Origin: Clostridiisalibacter paucivorans DSM 22131
GTDB taxonomy: Bacteria > Bacillota > Clostridia > Tissierellales > Clostridiisalibacteraceae
NCBI RefSeq assembly: GCF_000620125.1
Contig: NZ_JHVL01000039.1
Coordinates: 1-32,479 of the forward strand
DNA: 32,479 nt
Direction of reading: 5' to 3'
This document shows positions 14,930 to 22,466 of the stretch, piece by piece (positions within the stretch are counted from its first letter, which is position 1; each line of letters starts with the position of its first letter). The position numbers and the translations under genes were made by a program. The notes under the pieces were generated by a model. The model was not told the origin of the DNA. It made no database searches and worked only from the letters and a program-made list of their open reading frames with translations.

Positions 14930-16222
14930 TTAGTGTATAGATGCCAATGATCTAATCTCTTTTCTTCTATCTATGCTCTTCAAAAAAGTATCCTTATCAA
15001 TATTGTTTGTCACATTCTTTTTTGTGTTTATTATCTTGTATTTATTGTCATTTAATATCAGTATATTATATATCTTTCTATACATAGCATTTTCTATATA
15101 TGTCCTTTCATTGCTACAATATTTAGTCTCCACTATATATCCCCTATTCCTCAATTTCTTAGCCAGTACAAATGCATTCTTTCTATCATCCATACTATAT
15201 AGAATCATATAATCGGTATAATCCTCTATATCAATACTTTGTGTTTTTCTTTTAGCCTTTATTACCTCATCCATATTTATCCCAAACCCTGTAGCTACCA
15301 TTGAATGCCCAAACTGCTCCATGAGTCTGTCATATCTTCCTCCACTTAATACTATACTTCCATGATTTGCCACATATCCCTTAAATATTGCCCCAGTATA
15401 ATAGTCTAAATCAGTTATTAGCCCTAGGTCTAAAGATATGTATCTATTAAGTCCATAATCTGATATGATATTACAAATTTCTTCCAAATTTTCTATGGCC
15501 TTTTTCATTTTATCGTTCAAAGATATTTCCTTTGCTTTTTTTATAATATATGGATAATCACCATATAATTTAGGTATTTCTAGTATTACATCCCCCACTT
15601 TTTTATCTATATTCATCTTATCCAATATTTTTTGTATCTCTGGTACATTTTTGTCTTCAATATATTTTCTCAATAGCTTTTGAGTTTCTTTATCTATCTT
15701 TCCTTCCTCAAAAAGACCCTTGCAATAATCAGACTGACCTATCTCCAACTGAAATATACTAAAATGTTCCATTAATACTTTAATAGCCAATGCAATCACT
15801 TCTCCATCTGCCTCAGCTGTTCCATTGCCAAAATATTCAATTCCAGCTTGAGTAAATTCTCGCTGACTATCTTTGTCTTTACCCTTTATCCTAAATATAT
15901 TTGATACATAAGATAATTTTAAAAAATCATCCATATCCCTATAATTATTGGCCACCATTCTAGCTATGGGAGTAGTAACGTCTGGTCTGAGCACTAATAT
16001 TTCTCCAGATTCATCTATTAATTTAAACATCTCTTCTCTTGCCACTGTACCCTCTATGTTCGAAAATACATCATAATATTCAAAAGTAGGTGTGGATACC
16101 TCTCTATATCCATAGCTTTTAAATATACTTTTGACATTGTTTATCATATTGTCTTTAAGTTTATAACTTCCAAATGTCTCATCTTGTAATCCCTGTGGCA
16201 GCTTATAATTAAGTTCTAACAT
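14930..16222 (-). CDS. hisZ: ATP phosphoribosyltransferase regulatory subunit
   Basis: Histidyl-tRNA synthetase-like protein without aminoacylation activity in known members; it activates short HisG and carries the histidine feedback site. Class II synthetase core motifs are seen: GYREVSTPTFEYYDVF, EEMFKLIDESGEILVLRPDVTTPIAR, the motif-2 region REFTQAGIEYFG, and VLSGGRYDRLMEQFG. I place the start at the ATG at 16222 (430 residues), because GGTGGAGG lies just before it. The frame stays open to a GTG at 16234, but that codon is part of the ribosome binding site. It is the first gene of the operon, with a promoter about 60 bp upstream. Confidence 0.94.
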   Translation of the reverse strand: MLELNYKLPQGLQDETFGSYKLKDNMINNVKSIFKSYGYREVSTPTFEYYDVFSNIEGTVAREEMFKLIDESGEILVLRPDVTTPIARMVANNYRDMDDFLKLSYVSNIFRIKGKDKDSQREFTQAGIEYFGNGTAEADGEVIALAIKVLMEHFSIFQLEIGQSDYCKGLFEEGKIDKETQKLLRKYIEDKNVPEIQKILDKMNIDKKVGDVILEIPKLYGDYPYIIKKAKEISLNDKMKKAIENLEEICNIISDYGLNRYISLDLGLITDLDYYTGAIFKGYVANHGSIVLSGGRYDRLMEQFGHSMVATGFGINMDEVIKAKRKTQSIDIEDYTDYMILYSMDDRKNAFVLAKKLRNRGYIVETKYCSNERTYIENAMYRKIYNILILNDNKYKIINTKKNVTNNIDKDTFLKSIDRRKEIRSLASIH

Positions 16223-16283
16223 TTTGACCTCCACCTTCGCTTTATTAGTTTACTGCTTTACCGTACTAAATTATTTAATTATA

Positions 16284-16312
16284 ATAATACTACTAATTTT
16301 TTAAAAAGTCAA
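16284..16312 (-). promoter_or_regulatory. Promoter of the his operon
   Basis: On the minus strand -35 TTGACT (16312-16307) and -10 TATTAT (16289-16284) are 17 nt apart. The leader is only about 55 nt, with no T-box or other riboswitch visible. The -35 box begins 1 bp from the end of a RAYT-associated repeat copy (16314-16350). Confidence 0.8.
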
Positions 16313-16313
16313 C

Positions 16314-16350
16314 TAAAAAATGGGGTCAGGCTCACCTTTAAACTTTATTT
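16314..16350 (+). repeat. RAYT-associated repeat, copy R1
   Basis: A 37-bp sequence (T, six A, T, then GGGGTCAGGCTCACCTTTAA and ACTTTATTT) identical to copy R2 at 17253-17289. It directly abuts the -35 box of the his promoter. Confidence 0.93.
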
Positions 16351-16477
16351 TAATTCCACTACAATATATTTTTTTGTATATAAGTAACATTTCACAAGAT
16401 TATCTACTGTTTTTAAATCTATGTCTACAATCTAATATATATGATAATATATAGATATAATCTATTTGGAGGTAAAT

Positions 16478-16777
16478 ATGGATAAAATAATAATAATATG
16501 TTCAATATTTATAATAATTTTTTATTTTTTTAAGAAAAGTCAGTGGATAGTATTGTATGAATCTAATAATATGGACAAAAGCCGTATATATGAATACCTT
16601 TTTTATCTAAAGAATAATAATATTCGATGCAAAGTAAATATGCTTAATTCCAGAGGATTTGGTAATAGTATGGGAAATAGTTTTAATGTAAGAAATCAAG
16701 AAACTATTCAATTACGAGTGCATAAGAATGATTACGAAAAAGCAAGAAAATTGATTTCTAAAAAAAATGCATTATAA
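16478..16777 (+). CDS. DUF2007-like small protein with N-terminal membrane helix
   Basis: The 99-residue product starts with a hydrophobic segment (residues 3-16, IIIICSIFIIIFYF), then a small alpha/beta domain: VLYESNNMDKSRIYEYLFYL, NNNIRCKVNML, and QLRVHKNDYEKARKLI. This resembles DUF2007 (putative signal-transducing protein) domains, in which a short chain resembles half of a PII-like ferredoxin fold; the function is unknown. I take the ATG at 16478 because TTGGAGG (16466-16472) lies just ahead. An in-frame TTG at 16466 is within that site. It is the only plus-strand gene in the island, lying between repeat copies R1 and R2. Confidence 0.7.
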   Translation: MDKIIIICSIFIIIFYFFKKSQWIVLYESNNMDKSRIYEYLFYLKNNNIRCKVNMLNSRGFGNSMGNSFNVRNQETIQLRVHKNDYEKARKLISKKNAL

Positions 16778-16850
16778 AATTAGCGTCAGTACCACATTAC
16801 AATGTAAATATATTATTAATCATTTCCTCTTATTAGAAACATAATGAACT

Positions 16851-16874
16851 ACCACCGAGACAAGCAACGGTGGT
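16851..16874 (-). other. IS200/IS605-type right-end hairpin (tnpB 3' end, possible omega-RNA scaffold)
   Basis: ACCACCG (16851-16857) pairs with CGGTGGT (16868-16874) over a 10-nt loop, 41 bp beyond the stop of the tnpB remnant on its strand. A smaller stem CCTAG-TTAAG-CTAGG overlaps the tnpB stop. This layout resembles the 3' untranslated end of IS605/IS1341 elements, where the omega-RNA ends and its guide is read from flanking DNA. Family knowledge and inference; not proven here. Confidence 0.5.
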
Positions 16875-16914
16875 TTCAAAAAAAGTTTGGAATTTAACTT
16901 TCGACCTAGCTTAA

Positions 16915-17202
16915 CTAGGCAACCCTTATTCTTTTGGGAGTGTCCATGACTCCATTATCCCTTATCTTATGAATCATTTTGGGAATACATTTATCTTTGA
17001 GATATTTTCTCATGATATTTACACTTCCGTTTACATCACTATTGATTATCTTGTTTCCTGCTTGGAATAATACCCTTTTAATTCTTCTTGATTTGTTACA
17101 ATTAGACTTATTTAAATCTTCTAAGTCTATCGCAGAGCAACCACTTGTGTAGCTTTAGTTGATTAAGACTAACTTTATACCCTCTAACTTAGCTTTGTAT
17201 AA
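16915..17202 (-). pseudogene. tnpB: Decayed tnpB (IS605/IS1341-type) C-terminal remnant
   Basis: A 95-codon open stretch on the minus strand, interrupted by one in-frame TAA at 17157-17155, reads LYKAKLEGIKLVLIN-stop-SYTSGCSAIDLEDLNKSN and continues NKSRRIKRVLFQAGNKIINS, DVNGSVNIMRKYL, to PKRIRVA and stop. This is the C-terminal part of TnpB, with the SYTSGCS region and the late RuvC segment (SDVNGSVNI, which holds the last catalytic Asp). A second stop lies just before LYK, and no upstream part (about 270 residues in an intact protein) is present: RAYT repeat R2 begins about 50 bp away. The gene is dead. No tnpA (IS200-type) of its own is seen. In intact elements TnpB is an RNA-guided nuclease. 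Confidence 0.88.
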
Positions 17203-17252
17203 CTATGAATATGTTGGCAACAATGACTGGGTTAACTCAATCAACACTCAAT

Positions 17253-17289
17253 TAAAAAATGGGGTCAGGCTCACCTTTAAACTTTATTT
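17253..17289 (+). repeat. RAYT-associated repeat, copy R2
   Basis: Identical over 37 bp to R1 (16314-16350). Its right end overlaps the stop and last codons (NKV) of the RAYT transposase gene, as an inverted partner of R3 on the other side of that gene. Confidence 0.93.
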
Positions 17290-18101
17290 ACTATTCTAGA
17301 TATAGTTTGCTCTGAGACCTTAAGTCTATCAGCTAATTCTCTTTGACTCATTAGCTTGTTTTTAATTACTGTCTTAACAAATTTCTCTTTTATTTTGCTA
17401 GTTTTTCTATTCTTGGCCCTCCCCATTAAATCTTCATAAATGATTTCATATTTATTTATAAATTGGTTTAATAACTCTTCATATGTTAAATCAAAATTTA
17501 ACTCTTTATTATATTTTGTAATGTTTTCATTAGGTATAAATTCATAATCACTTTTACATTCAATAATATCTTCTTGTTCCATGAATTTTAAGTACTTACT
17601 TATAGCTTCATTCTTCTTGGTTGAAAAAATAGACATTGGAAAATAAATATCACAATATATGGGAGTGTATGTTTTATATTCCCTATGACTGCTCCATCTA
17701 TAATCTATATCTGCTATCCCTGCTCTTACTGGATTATTATGTATATATTTTATTAATGTGAGTAAATACTGATCTTTATCACATAATATTGACTTATACC
17801 TCTGTTCAAATACATGTCCAGTTCTTTCATTCACCTTATTATAGTGTTGAGTAAATGTCTGTTGTATTAATTGCATAGGTTTTGACAATGGTATATCATC
17901 CACTTCAATCAATAAATGAGCATGATTATCCATAATCGCATAGGCATATAATTTGCAATCATATTTATCTATGTATGTCTTGACCTTTTTCAAATATAAC
18001 CCTTTCATTTTATTAGATTCAAAAATATATTGTCTATTATTACCTCTTACTATCACATGATAAAGGGCTCCTCTATAGTGAACTCTTGTTTTTCTAGGCA
18101 T
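17277..18101 (-). CDS. REP-associated tyrosine transposase (Y1 / HUH) with C-terminal HTH
   Basis: Single-strand nuclease of the Y1 transposase family, RAYT clade. The HUH motif is H60-A-H62 in MDNHAHLLIEV, and the likely catalytic tyrosine is Y87 in QQTFTQHYNKVN. The family hallmarks GHVFEQRYKS and YIHNNPVRAGI and WSSHREY are present. Beyond residue 240 lies a helix-turn-helix, LMSQRELADRLKVSEQTISR, a C-terminal extension seen in clostridial forms. RAYTs are domesticated or host-linked relatives of IS200 TnpA that act on repetitive palindromic sequences. Here four copies of a GGGGTCAGGCT repeat surround the gene, two of them flanking it in inverted orientation. AGGAGGG precedes the ATG. The frame of 274 residues looks intact and probably active. 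Confidence 0.93.
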   Translation of the reverse strand: MPRKTRVHYRGALYHVIVRGNNRQYIFESNKMKGLYLKKVKTYIDKYDCKLYAYAIMDNHAHLLIEVDDIPLSKPMQLIQQTFTQHYNKVNERTGHVFEQRYKSILCDKDQYLLTLIKYIHNNPVRAGIADIDYRWSSHREYKTYTPIYCDIYFPMSIFSTKKNEAISKYLKFMEQEDIIECKSDYEFIPNENITKYNKELNFDLTYEELLNQFINKYEIIYEDLMGRAKNRKTSKIKEKFVKTVIKNKLMSQRELADRLKVSEQTISRIVNKV

Positions 18102-18125
18102 AAAATCCCTCCTATTAAATGCCTA

Positions 18126-18149
18126 ATATTTAAAAGTAAGCCTGACCCC
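18126..18149 (-). repeat. RAYT-associated repeat, copy R3 (inverted, diverged)
   Basis: On the minus strand GGGGTCAGGCTTACTTTTAA then ATAT; it differs from R1/R2 at a few positions (TTACTTTT for TCACCTTT). It lies between the RAYT ATG and the stop of the VanZ-like gene, 4 bp from the latter. Confidence 0.88.
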
Positions 18150-18153
18150 GTTT

Positions 18154-19558
18154 CTATTTCATTGCTGGAATAGTAATTGTATATTCTTTTTCATCTATTA
18201 TTGAATCAAATAAATATATTGGTTGATAAAATCCCTTGGAATCTAATCTATAATCTAATGATATCTTTATTATATCTATAGACTCTATATTATTACTTGA
18301 ATTAAAATAACGAAACTTTCCATCTTTTAAATCTTTATAAGCCTCTGATTCACTTTTAATTATAACATCTTTAACTTTATTATATGTAACTATATTATTG
18401 TGAATTTTTTTGATTGTATTATCATTGTAATATGTACAATATAATACCCCCTCAATCAATGATTGGTCTTTAATATGTTTTTCTACAGTCCATTTATATC
18501 TTCCAATATCTTCATTTTTAAATACAGATTCTTTAGGCAGATTTATATTATATTTTTTTAAAGATTTCAGCAAAGTATCTTTGTCTATATTCATAGGTTC
18601 TATTTCGTCATCGAAAACAGAAAAATCTGTGTATCTATAACTTCCATCTAAATACTCCAACCATATATTATAATCTGTATTTCCTCTTATCCAATAAATT
18701 GCCTTATTTTCATAAATATCTATTTCTATGTTTTGAGTATTAATTCTAAGATTTTCAAAGAAATCAATAACAAATTCTTTTGCTAAATCCTCAGTGTAAG
18801 AAGGTGCCTTGTAAATAGGAACTATTCTATTCTCATTATTTAACTTTATATCTAAGAATATCTTTGCATCTTTCATATCTATTTTATAATTATGAGCTAT
18901 TGAAAGATTGCCAAATTCCTTAAAAGTATAATATGTAAAAATACCTTTAAAAATACCTATTACTAATATCAATGGAAGTAAATAATTTAATGTTCTTAAA
19001 AATCTATGTTTTTTTCCCTTTATCAATTCAAATATTCCCATAACAACACCATAACCAATAACAGCCCCTAATAGATTGTTAAAAATATCATCTAGTTCAA
19101 ATATACCAAAACCTGTAATCAATTGTACACATTCAATTAATAAAGTTAATATGAATGCCAATCCTATAGTCCACTTTTTATTGTGAAAATTTTTATGTAA
19201 CATGGGTAATAAGATTCCTAAAGGTACAAACATTAATATATTTAGTATAATAAACTGCCAATTTCTAATAGCAAATGTATTCCAAGCTTCTCTATAGGAA
19301 CTTAAGAAATGGAGATTTGCATTTCCATAAAAACTTCCGTCTCGGTTCAAAAATGTAACTCCTATAAACATGATTATATATATAGTAAGCAAGAACCCTA
19401 TAAAAGTCTGCCTTTTCTCCAATTTCTTTTCTCCATTCATTAATTTTTTTATATATAAAAAAATAACATATACCTCCAAGTATACTTATCATTATTACAA
19501 CTGCTATTCCTAAATAAAAATATTCTTCAATCATTCTCACTAATTCGTGTATTCTCAA
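18154..19558 (-). pseudogene. VanZ-like membrane protein gene, frameshifted at a 7-A run
   Basis: Two overlapping frames make one VanZ-family protein. The first frame starts at TTG 19558 (GGAG 8 nt upstream) and gives MRIHELVRMIEEYFYLGIAV... to YFFIYKK. The second, open to 18154, continues LMNGEKKLEKRQTFIGFLLT with the VanZ core FLNRDG, NLHFLSSYREAWN, WQFIILNILMFVPLGILLP, ECVQLITGFGIFELDDIFNN and a fifth helix. The switch is at the A7 run (19450-19444): one base too many. A joined product would be about 467 residues: five helices plus a C-terminal extracytoplasmic domain of about 270 residues that I do not recognise. VanZ confers teicoplanin resistance in enterococci, but most relatives have unknown roles. 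It could be a true mutation, slippage-dependent expression, or a sequencing error. It sits between repeats R3 and R4. Confidence 0.82.
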
Positions 19559-19590
19559 CCCTCATACTCCTTCTAATCCATTTTATGTAA

Positions 19591-19619
19591 AAATAATGTT
19601 TAAAGATGAGCCTGACCCC
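19591..19619 (-). repeat. RAYT-associated repeat, copy R4 (inverted)
   Basis: On the minus strand GGGGTCAGGCTCATCTTTAA then ACATTATTT, differing from R1/R2 at only a few of 29 positions. It lies upstream of the VanZ-like start and 13 bp from the parvulin gene terminator, and marks the right edge of the island. Confidence 0.9.
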
Positions 19620-19632
19620 ATAATAACATAAT

Positions 19633-19656
19633 AAAAGCGACCATAAGGTCGCTTTT
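19633..19656 (-). terminator. Intrinsic terminator of the parvulin gene
   Basis: AAAAGCGACC (19633-19642) pairs with GGTCGCTTTT (19647-19656) over ATAA. On the minus strand the stem ends in TTTTATTATG, immediately after the stop of the gene at 19661. Confidence 0.85.
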
Positions 19657-19660
19657 TCCA

Positions 19661-20407
19661 TTATTTTTCTTCTACTGTATACTTTTCTTTTAATTTCGCT
19701 GTTTTTTCTAAGTATAATTTGTTTTGTTTTATAGCAACTAATTGCTTATATATTTGGTCTCTAACTTCGCCTAGAGTCTTTATAGCTGCTGGTTTCTTAT
19801 CTTCTACCTTTATTATATGGAACCCAAATTGAGTTTTTACAGGTTCACTTACATCTCCAACATTCATATCAAATGCTGCATTTTCAAATTCTGGAACCAT
19901 TCTTCCTTTACTGAAATAACCTAAATCTCCACCTTTTTCTTTAGATGGGCAAGTAGAGTATTTCTTTGCTCCTTCTTTAAAGGACATACCTTCATTTAGT
20001 TCTTTTACTATTTCTTTAGCTTTATCTTCATCTGATACTAATATATGACTAGCCTTTACACTTTCTGGTGCAGTGAACTGTTCTCTATGCTCATTGTAAT
20101 ATTCAGTAACCTCATCTTCAACTACTTCTGCATTATTTAAAAGATCTCTTATAGCATATTGCTTTAATAGACTTTCCTTTACTCTTTCTAATTCATTTTG
20201 AAACTCTTCATCTTTATCCATATTATTTTCAATAGCTTCAAGATAGAATAACTGCTGATTAATTAATTCTTGAAGAAGTTGTTTTCTCCCTTCTTCAGAA
20301 TTGAACTGCATACCCTGTTGAGGTCCCAATCCTTGTAATAAAAAATCTACATCTTTTTCTGTAATCTCTGTCCCCTCTACTACTGCCAACACTTTGTTTT
20401 TATCCAT
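19661..20407 (-). CDS. Cytoplasmic parvulin-type peptidyl-prolyl isomerase
   Basis: Foldase of 248 residues. Residues 1-100 form a SurA/PrsA-like N-terminal helical domain (VLAVVEGTEITEKDVDFLLQ, LLQELINQQLFYLEAIENN). Residues about 114-205 are the rotamase domain, with VKASHILVSDEDKAKEI, AKKYSTCPSKEKGGDLGYFS, MVPEFENAAFDM and TQFGFHIIKVED. Unlike the PrsA lipoprotein there is no signal peptide or lipobox: the protein starts MDKNKVLAVVEG, so it should stay in the cytoplasm. It is monocistronic, with its own promoter near 20441-20471 and terminator at 19633-19656. The precise client proteins are unknown. Membership in the parvulin family is firm. Confidence 0.92.
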   Translation of the reverse strand: MDKNKVLAVVEGTEITEKDVDFLLQGLGPQQGMQFNSEEGRKQLLQELINQQLFYLEAIENNMDKDEEFQNELERVKESLLKQYAIRDLLNNAEVVEDEVTEYYNEHREQFTAPESVKASHILVSDEDKAKEIVKELNEGMSFKEGAKKYSTCPSKEKGGDLGYFSKGRMVPEFENAAFDMNVGDVSEPVKTQFGFHIIKVEDKKPAAIKTLGEVRDQIYKQLVAIKQNKLYLEKTAKLKEKYTVEEK

Positions 20408-20440
20408 ATATTAAACTCTCCTTTATAACGTATTCAATTC

Positions 20441-20471
20441 TCATCATATCAAAAAAAATAAAACTTGTCTA
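20441..20471 (-). promoter_or_regulatory. Probable promoter of the parvulin gene
   Basis: On the minus strand TAGACA (20471-20466) precedes TATGAT (20446-20441), with a T-rich spacer slightly over the optimum. The start would lie about 30 nt ahead of the ATG, which has AAAGGAG. Confidence 0.5.
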
Positions 20472-20486
20472 ATCTCACCATTGTCA

Positions 20487-21407
20487 CTATTCTTTTATTT
20501 TTCTAGGTATGGAAAAATAATTAGTTCCCCATACACCTATGAGTATAACTATCCCCCCTATTCCCTGGTACCAATAAAAACTTTCTTTCAATATAAATAC
20601 GCCTGCCAATATAGAAACTACTGTAGTCAAATTTGCAAATACCGCTGCCCTTGATGCCTCTAATTTAGACAACATATAGTTAAAAAGAAAAAATGCCACA
20701 ATAGAGGACAACACTCCCAGATAAAGTACTGGGATTAACAACTTAATATTTGATAGTGGTACAAAATAGTCTGATAAGTTTCCATGATATATATGTTTGA
20801 TTATAGATACTCCATTAAATACTATGGCTCCAACCCACATCATTACAAAGGTTGTTTCTTCAGGTTTAAATTGCAATGAAGACTTTCTAGACAATATATT
20901 ATAAAAGCTTCCTGATAGCACCGCTAAAAACAATACTATCCCGCCAATATAATTTCCAGTGGCACCACCCTTCATTATATTTATAAAAAGTACTCCTGAT
21001 ACCGATATTATTATAAAAATTATCTGTGACCTTGATGTCTTTTCCTTCAAAATAATAGATGCTAAAATAGTAACTATTACAGGCATCAAAGCTGTCATCA
21101 TTCCTGCCTCCGATGATGAAGTCAATCTTATACCTATAGTTTCACATATAAAGTATGATATAGGCTGAAAAAAAGCCAATAAAAACAATATATGTACCCT
21201 TTTTCCTGTAAAATCTACTTTCACCTTTCCCATTAACCTTAATATTGTAAGAATTATTGCAGCTATGGCAAATCTATATGCCAATAATTGGAATGGTCTA
21301 TCTTCTAATTCTATCAATGCTAATTTAGTAAATAAAAATGAAAGACCAAAAATAGTGGAAATCAAAACCCCAGATATAATAGGAAAATATTTTTTTATTT
21401 TATCCAA
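20487..21407 (-). CDS. EamA-family (DMT) transporter
   Basis: Ten hydrophobic segments in 306 residues arranged as two EamA repeats (roughly 8-145 and 155-300), typical of drug/metabolite exporters such as RhaT/YdcZ-type or amino-acid effluxers. Recognisable parts are FGLSFLFTKLALIELE in the first helix, ETIGIRLTSSSEAGMMTALM in the first repeat, and NYMLSKLEASRAAVFANLTT in the second. Substrate cannot be predicted. The start codon is TTG at 21407: GAGG lies 10 nt upstream, while the nearby ATG leads to an immediate stop. The gene stands alone, with a palindromic repeat element in the 190-bp gap upstream. Confidence 0.88.
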   Translation of the reverse strand: MDKIKKYFPIISGVLISTIFGLSFLFTKLALIELEDRPFQLLAYRFAIAAIILTILRLMGKVKVDFTGKRVHILFLLAFFQPISYFICETIGIRLTSSSEAGMMTALMPVIVTILASIILKEKTSRSQIIFIIISVSGVLFINIMKGGATGNYIGGIVLFLAVLSGSFYNILSRKSSLQFKPEETTFVMMWVGAIVFNGVSIIKHIYHGNLSDYFVPLSNIKLLIPVLYLGVLSSIVAFFLFNYMLSKLEASRAAVFANLTTVVSILAGVFILKESFYWYQGIGGIVILIGVWGTNYFSIPRKIKE

Positions 21408-21443
21408 TAATAATCATCCTCTATCTTGTGAATACGGTTAGTT

Positions 21444-21535
21444 GTTAGTAGTTTATAGTTCGTAGTTGGTAGTTGATTGTAGAAATCCTATGCATCATTA
21501 TGCTACGAACTACGGACTATCCTTTTACTACTAAC
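21444..21535 (+). repeat. Palindromic repeat element between eamA-type and cof-type genes
   Basis: A 92-bp long hairpin: GTTAGTAGT (21444-21452) pairs with ACTACTAAC (21527-21535), and ATAGTTCGTAGTT (21455-21467) with AACTACGGACTAT (21508-21520, one mismatch). The left arm has AGTT or TAGTT every 7 bp. The core TGATTGTAGAAATCCTATG matches the elements at 8554-8632 and 25369-25438. Confidence 0.8.
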
Positions 21536-21597
21536 TTATTTTATATCCTTGTCATAATAATAGTTTCTAAAAAATCTTACATAAAAGAATATTCTTT

Positions 21598-22458
21598 TCA
21601 AATTTTAAATATCTCTTTCAATACCTTTGCAACCCCATCTTCATTATTGGTTTTATCCGTTATTCTATCTGCCACAGATTTTACTGGTTCTATGGCATTT
21701 TTCATCGCTATACCCAATCCTGAATGTCTTATCATCTCAATATCATTATTGTCATCACCTATTACTACAATTTCTTCTGCCTTTATTCCCTTATCATCAC
21801 AATAGGCCTTCAATGAAAGCCATTTTGAACCCAGCGGGTTCATAACTTCAAGTATGGGACCTACTGGAGATAAGCTATTCATTATATGGGAACTATATTT
21901 ATTGGGATACTTTTCATGCAGTATATTCTGAAACTCATCTAATTCATCATACTTGTTCATATAGCATACTACCAACGCTCTAGGGTCTTTATATTTTAAT
22001 AAATCCTTTACTTTGACATATCTCTCTATATTTTTTGACATATAGCTAGAATAATTACTATCATCTTCTTCTAACTCTATTATCAAATCGTATCCATCCT
22101 CATAGTAATCAGAATGAACTACTGGATACATACCTCTTTTTCTTCCTTCTTTTATCAATGTATAGAAGTCAATATCATTTAAATATTTAGTTATTAACAC
22201 TTCATCATTACTTATATTTCTCACTATATTACCATTATTAGCCATAATAACTAAATCCATATCCAGTCCTCTAACAAATTCCTTTGCAGACCAATATCTC
22301 CTCCCTGTAGCTATAACTATCTCTATTCCCATATCATTTATCTCTTTCAATGCCTTCTCATTTTCTATAGAAATTTCTTTATCATCATTGAGAAGAGTTC
22401 CATCTAAATCAATGGCTACTAGTTTATATTTTATTTCAATCACCTCATTTATCGCCAC
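21598..22458 (-). CDS. Cof-type HAD-IIB phosphatase
   Basis: Haloacid dehalogenase-superfamily hydrolase of the Cof/YkrA subfamily, generally sugar-phosphate or nucleotide phosphatases. Motif I is VAIDLDGTLLNDD with nucleophile D17 and D19; motif II is IVIATGRRYWSA; motif IV is VVIGDDNNDIEMI with GLGIAMKNA after it. The C2-type cap occupies the middle. The start is uncertain: a GTG at 22458 lacks a ribosome binding site, while a GAGGTGA site lies just ahead of codons ATT and ATA (encoding I7 and I9), so a rare start codon, or the GTG at 22443, is possible. It is followed by the eamA-type gene after a repeat element, and lies 8 bp after the M18 peptidase stop, so it probably belongs to the pepD-apeB transcript. 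Confidence 0.9.
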   Translation of the reverse strand: MAINEVIEIKYKLVAIDLDGTLLNDDKEISIENEKALKEINDMGIEIVIATGRRYWSAKEFVRGLDMDLVIMANNGNIVRNISNDEVLITKYLNDIDFYTLIKEGRKRGMYPVVHSDYYEDGYDLIIELEEDDSNYSSYMSKNIERYVKVKDLLKYKDPRALVVCYMNKYDELDEFQNILHEKYPNKYSSHIMNSLSPVGPILEVMNPLGSKWLSLKAYCDDKGIKAEEIVVIGDDNNDIEMIRHSGLGIAMKNAIEPVKSVADRITDKTNNEDGVAKVLKEIFKI

Positions 22459-22466
22459 TATAAATA

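Noticed and set aside
16222-16234. GTG at 16234 as the hisZ start
   Set aside because: The GTG is part of the GGTGGAGG ribosome binding site; the ATG at 16222 is properly spaced.
16236-16312. T-box or other riboswitch in the his leader
   Set aside because: The leader is about 55 nt and shows neither a T-box sequence nor a terminator/antiterminator pair.
16314-17289. Identical 37-bp pair R1/R2 as att sites of an integrated element
   Set aside because: No integrase or phage gene lies between them; two further inverted copies and the adjacent RAYT explain the pair better.
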